Both the position numbers and the translations under genes were made by a program. This document shows, in pieces, positions 59,701 through 64,000 of a stretch of DNA of 64,000 nt. The notes beneath the pieces were generated by a model. It had not been told where the DNA came from. It was given only the letters and a program-made list of their open reading frames with translations, and ran no database searches. Source of the DNA: Monarcha castaneiventris obscurior (taxonomy: Eukaryota; Chordata; Aves; Passeriformes; Monarchidae); assembly GCA_026261815.1 (NCBI GenBank), contig JAMPIT010000687.1:372001-436000 (forward strand). Direction: 5' to 3'. Each line of letters starts with the position of its first letter. Within the stretch, counting starts at the first letter, position 1.

Positions 59701-61919
59701 TGCTGGATTCGCCTGGAGATGCAAAGTAGGCACCCAAAAATAACAGTGATTTTTGAAACTCTCTTTGCAGGGCGGTCTGGATGCATTGCTCTTTGTGAGA
59801 TGCGGATATCAACACCTATCTCACTGCAAAATGTGTTTAAAAAACACATCTGGTGGATTCGAACCACGTAAAAGATAGCGTGAATACATTCCCCATGACT
59901 AAAATTTCTGCATTGCTCTCTGCTTGGTTTTATCATTTGCCTCATAGCTCTGTGAACCGAGCAGATCTCACACTTGTGCAGTGACCCCGGAGCCTAAACT
60001 TGCTCCAGAAGCTATCCAAGCCTCACACCCGCCGTGACTCACCCCCTCACTACAGGGAAACTGGTTTGCCCAAACCACTCAGCCCATGGGGAATGGGCTG
60101 GGAAGCCCAGCCAGGCAGCCACTCTCTGCTCTGATCACTCCTCCTCACTCCCCACCTGGAAGGGTTTGATTTTTCTGGATCCACCAGCACCCCATGCAGG
60201 GTGGCATTACTTGGGGTGTGACCTCCTCAAGGCAAGAGCAGCTCTTTTGGCCGTGGATTTGCGTGACATGAGGAACAACATCCACCTATACAAATGTCAC
60301 CAGATCCCAGCCAGCCTGGTTCTGCCACTGGTTCGAGAAGGCAAATGCATTAGCAGCACCAGAGAGATGAAAAGTTCAGCATTGCTGGTCACTGAAATAA
60401 AATATTGTGACAATTCCGGTGTTTTATCCCTTGGCGTGCTGCTATTTTGATGTGGAGGGGTGGGATGCATTTCACCTGCAGCAGGAAAGCAGCTTAAATA
60501 TCGATGCACTTGGAAACTGCCTAAGGGCTCAGGGAATTCCTGCAGGACATTTTGTGTCCGACGTGCCCGACTCTGCTGCGACTGTGTCAGAAGCAGATTC
60601 ATGAGTTTAGCCCCATGAGAACCTGAGCCTGGCACCAGCCAAGCTTCTCCACTCAGGATACCAAGGAGGGAATGAATTAACCCAAGGCCTCGCTGGACGC
60701 CGAGGGAGAGGGGGACACTTGGCCACTAAACGAGTTCAAAAGCAGCTGATTTTTGGCTGGGAACAAATAACAGAGCCTTTCCTTCACCCCCTGCTCCGTC
60801 TGCACCCTCGGAGCCTCGGAGGGCTGACCCAGCCTGGGAAGCACAGCGGGGCTGGGGATGCCCTTAGCCAGGGAAACCTGAGGGCATCGCCTGAGGAGCC
60901 ACACGCGGCTCCTGTGCTCGCCATCCCCTCACAAACAGCGCAGCCCAGAGCTGAAAGCGCAGCTCGGCAGCGATGGGACAGAGCCTGCGAACTGCGCTGC
61001 CGAGGGGCACCGGGGCAGCCCTTCCCTGCTCGGGCTCCCTCCCTAACACATCGCAGCCCCAGCTGGTGCGTTACGAATGCATCAGCAAGAGCAGAAGCGT
61101 TTTTCTCATGCAAAACCACCAAAAATGCGGTTTCCTCCACATTCCCTGGGAGCTCTCGGATTGCCAGGAGTGGGTGTGGGTGCCTCTGCTCTGGGGGGGC
61201 TGCTCCATCTCGGGGTGCAGAGAACGGGCTCCTGCTGCCTTTCTGCCACCTGGCAGGAGAAGGGCACCGCGCTGGCGCTCACGGGGTTCTCTTGAAGCTC
61301 CCAACACAGCTTTAACACTCGTATGGCCACTTGCGGGGTCAGCCCCATGGCCAGCACCAGCACTGGCCGCCGCTCTAGGATCATCCTGCCGGTCCCCGCA
61401 GGACCAGCCCGATCCCAAGGGGTTAAGCGAGATGCGAGGGACTCCCGGTGCGGCGGTGGCATCCCCGGTGCCCTCCCGATCCGTGCCCCGGTGCAGCCGT
61501 GGCATCCCCGGTGCCCTCCCGATCACTGCCCCGGTGCAGCCGTGGCATCCCCGGTGCCCTCCCGAGCACTGCCCCGGTGCAGCCGTGGCTTCCCCGGTGC
61601 CCTTCCGTTCCGTGCCCCGGTGCAGCCGTGGTTTCCCCGGTGCCCTCCCGTTCCGTGCCCCGGTGCAGCCGTGGCATCCCCGGTGCCCTCCCGAGCACTG
61701 CCCCGGTGCAGCCGTGGCATCCCCGGTGCCCTCCCGTTCCGTACCCCGGCCAAGCACCGAGCGCTGCCGCCCCGAGCAGCGCGGGGGGAGCCGTGCAGGG
61801 ACCCCAAAAAACCCCGAGTGGGACTGAGGCTGCCCTCACCTGTACTCCTCCTCCCGGCCCACGTCGATGGTGCCGTCAGATTCGGTGTCGGACGAGCTCT
61901 CCTCGCAGAGGCGCTTCAT
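55177..61919 (-). CDS. HEYL: HEYL, bHLH-Orange transcriptional repressor, complete
   Basis: Nuclear Notch-pathway effector of the HEY family, expected to bind E-box-like sites as a dimer. Exons from the start: 61840-61919, 58207-58261, 57761-57844, 57228-57309 and 55177-55844, joining to 322 codons. The start [20 protein letters not shown] is typical of HEY proteins. The bHLH spans about 39-100: basic region [18 protein letters not shown] with the HEY-type glycine in place of the HES proline, helix 1 [14 protein letters not shown], helix 2 [19 protein letters not shown]. The Orange domain follows ([18 protein letters not shown], about 111-128). The C-terminal 190 residues are Pro/Ser/Ala-rich and end [16 protein letters not shown] is the conserved HEY terminus; the YRPW-type tetrapeptide is degenerate (CRSW), which fits HEYL rather than HEY1 or HEY2. 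Confidence 0.95.
59078..59086 (+). promoter_or_regulatory. HEYL: CSL/RBPJ-type site in HEYL intron 1
   Basis: CGTGGGAAA matches the CSL consensus exactly. HEY genes are direct Notch targets (established); occupancy of this site is inference, and a 9-mer may occur by chance. Confidence 0.35.
61448..61750. repeat. 43-bp GC-rich minisatellite in HEYL intron 1 next to exon 1
   Basis: Seven copies at exactly 43-base spacing (61461, 61504, 61547, 61590, 61633, 61676, 61719) of a unit containing ATCCCCGGTGCCCTCCCGAT and CCCGGTGCAGCCGTGGC. The array ends about 90 bases from the exon 1 donor and is rich in CpG. Confidence 0.94.
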
Positions 61920-62420
61920 CCTGCCGCGGGGAGAGGCCGGTGGGCTCGGCGAGGTTGCCCCACGCGTGGCCCCGGTAGCCGCCGTCGTTCCCCACGCCGT
62001 GCTCGGGGCAGTGCTGTCCCTGCCCGGGCTCCGCCGCTCCGGCCCCGCACGGCTCCTCCCCTCCCTGCCCGCTCTGCCTTCTCCCACCCCCGGCTCTCCT
62101 TCCCTGGCTCCCTCCCGGCACGTCCCCACCTCCCGGGTAATGGGTTAATGAGCCACCATCTCCCGGGAGTGACGGATTACGCGGCCGCGCCGGCGCTCCC
62201 CGGTTCCCAGGGCCCCCCCGCGCCCCCTCTCCGCCTCCTCCCGCTCGCTGGTCGAAATCCCAAGTCTTCCTGTAAAAGGAACAGTCTGTGTGAACCGTCT
62301 CATGTCCCCCCCCCGCTCCTGCCCGCGGCCCCCCTTCCACCCGCTGCACATTGGCCTCAGCCCCAGTTTAAAGGGACCAGTGACCTCACTGGCAACAGAA
62401 AACCGTGGGAAAGAGATGGG
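61920..62420 (-). promoter_or_regulatory. HEYL: HEYL promoter region with CSL/RBPJ-type site
   Basis: A CpG-rich region lies upstream of the ATG at 61919. CGTGGGAAA at 62404-62412 is an exact CSL/RBPJ consensus. A CCAAT word on the - strand near 62350 and TTTAAA near 62366-62371 are possible core elements. This is consistent with Notch control of HEYL; the start of transcription is not determined. Confidence 0.5.
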
Positions 62421-62978
62421 ACTGATAAAGCCTTGAGTTGTTTCAGGGAAAAATCAACATCCAGCCCCACACGCACACACATGTCTGCCCGGCTAGGCGC
62501 GGCGCAGGCACTTCGCAGCCTCGCCGTTCCGATGGGGAAAAAGCGGCTCCTCGGCAGCGCCGTGCTGTTTGAGGACGCCGCTCAAAAGGGCCCTCGGCTG
62601 GGATTAATCAGCGGCCACTGGCGAGGGCCGGGCTGGCAGCGGTGGCCGCGGTGGTCCGGCCGGGAGCTCGGCCCCTTGCCACGCTCCCACAGCCTCGGAG
62701 CCTCCTCAAGTGCCAGCTCAGGGGCGCTGCCAGGGCAGGGCGTTTGACACCGACCCTGCGAGACAGAGAGGCCAAAACCCGGCTTTGGGCTTTGCAGCAC
62801 TGGGGTGAATTGCTGTTTTCTCGTCTCGTTCCGCGATGCTGGAAAGTTTAACCCGCAGCCCAGCATCGAGGGAGCATCTCCCTTTCCCTGCTCTCGCAGA
62901 AAGGGAGGCAGGAATCTGTTTTTTTCAGAGCCCTGCTCTGCTAAAATCCCCCAAGGCAGCAAAAACGTGTGCGTGTGG

Positions 62979-63008
62979 GAGAGACAGAGAGAGAGAGAGA
63001 GAGAGAGG
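62979..63008. repeat. (GA)n microsatellite
   Basis: About twelve GA units with one interruption, upstream of HEYL. Confidence 0.9.
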
Positions 63009-63477
63009 GGAGGAGGGAGAGCACAGAAATGGAGGTTCCCAGTACGAAAATAATGCCTTTTCTTTTGGAAAAAAAAATAAAATAATAATAATAATCAGCC
63101 CTGAGATCTGGCAACACGTGGGTTTCCCAAAGCCCTTCTGCAGAGACGGCGGCGGCGATTGCAGCTCCGTCTCCGCTCGGGCCAGCCAAGCCACCCCATT
63201 CCCCCGTGGCCTCCTGGGGTGCTCCCTATCTCCCTCAGCCATCTCTGCCGGCTCACCCACGCTGCACCCGCCAGCCCCGAGGTGTCTGCGATTCCCCAGC
63301 AGCTCCGGAAAAGCCAAATCCCGGCTCCCGCCTGCCCTTCGCCCACGCCCGCCCCAGCCCGGCGCATGGAGCGCAGCAAAGCACGGCCACCCCTGAGCAG
63401 TTTTTGGGATGGAACCGCGCCGTCCTCCCCTTCTGAAGTGAAGCAGCGGGGACCTGAAGCAGCCGTCCTGCACCGGA

Positions 63478-63528
63478 GTGGAAAACTGACATGGAAAACT
63501 GACACGGAAAACTGACACGGAAAACTGA
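63478..63528. repeat. Short tandem repeat of GGAAAACTGACACG
   Basis: A 14-base unit repeated three to four times with one substitution (ACATG for ACACG). Confidence 0.88.
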
Positions 63529-64000
63529 TGTCTCGGCAGAGTTTGTAAACCGGGAAAGGGAGTAAAACCTTCGCTTTAGCTCACAACGCTTTGTTTCTCT
63601 TATTCTGATGTTTTGTTTTCACTACGAGAAGTGGTCAAGAAGCCGAGCTGTTATTAGCTTACATTTCCAAACGAAAGGTTGCTTTGAACCAGAAGGATTA
63701 GAAAAGTGTTATTTTAGCAGTTTCGAGACCCGCTCCTCCTCCCTTTCCAAAGTGATTTCAGTTAGAAACACATACATCTCCAAACCAAACTTCCCATAAA
63801 CATGTGTTTTTGAGAGATTAATACTCTTTCCACTGATAAAACCATTTAAATGGGATCCCGAGATTGGTTGTTTCAGGCTCTTGCTCATATCACAGCGAGC
63901 CTGAACCAAGCCGAGCCCAGACCTGCCACAGAGGAGCACTTTTCTTGTCCATTAGAAAGGAATTCACTGTCCAGACTCCGTCTTTTCTGGGCCTTGTCTA

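Larger units (their letters stand above)
62420..64000. other. Region upstream of HEYL
   Basis: No supported gene. Contains a (GA)n run (62979-63008), a short AATAAT run near 63080, a three-to-four copy GGAAAACTGACACG repeat (63478-63528), and an AT-richer non-repetitive end (63560-63960). Confidence 0.55.

Noticed and set aside
59855..59865. GGTTCGAATCC on the - strand, an exact tRNA B-box word
   Set aside because: The flanking sequence cannot form an acceptor stem, and the A box is poor. At most a remnant of an old tRNA-derived SINE; chance is as likely.
61323..62747. A 474-codon + strand frame across HEYL exon 1
   Set aside because: It runs through the 43-bp minisatellite and the antisense of HEYL exon 1; no domain, low-complexity composition.

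Overview
The window is vertebrate nuclear DNA, almost certainly avian and probably from a passerine. It has multi-exon genes with GT-AG introns, CR1-type LINE 3' tails (17832, 38733, 42590, 49830), LTR-like remnants, and the compact, GC-rich, minisatellite-rich introns typical of a bird microchromosome. The gene order matches the conserved vertebrate MACF1-BMP8-PPIE-PABPC4-HEYL block. I recall that block as human 1p34 and chicken chromosome 23; this comes from memory, not from a search.

Layout: (1) 1-14200, + strand: the last 12 coding exons and 3'UTR of MACF1 (end of the spectrin-repeat rod, two EF-hands, GAR domain, Gly-Ser-Arg tail with an SxIP motif). An 18-nt microexon lies inside the GAR domain, and an extra in-frame exon is possible at 8803. 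(2) 15099-26849, + strand: a complete seven-exon BMP8 gene (428 codons). (3) 29944-33712, - strand: a complete ten-exon PPIE gene (301 codons: RRM plus cyclophilin domain), convergent with BMP8. (4) 35090-about 49550, - strand: PABPC4, with 14 coding exons (629 codons) plus a candidate 3'UTR exon. Its introns carry three related H/ACA-type snoRNA candidates and a truncated second copy of exon 9. (5) 53310-about 62400, - strand: HEYL, with five coding exons (322 codons) and CSL/RBPJ-type sites upstream and in intron 1.

The five genes are neighbours by synteny and do not form one pathway. MACF1 links actin to microtubules. BMP8 is a secreted TGF-beta-family ligand. PPIE is a spliceosomal prolyl isomerase. 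PABPC4 binds poly(A) tails. HEYL is a Notch-responsive bHLH-Orange repressor. I reconstructed every coding exon by reading splice sites and checking phase; each model joins without a frame break. The most interesting non-standard items are the three snoRNA-like copies with covarying stems, the duplicated PABPC4 exon ending in a stop that overlaps a poly(A) signal, the MACF1 microexon and cassette exon behind very long polypyrimidine tracts, a nested dyad of POU and homeodomain motifs in BMP8 intron 1, and a different minisatellite in or beside each of the five genes. No bacterial, viral-genome, CRISPR or toxin system is present.
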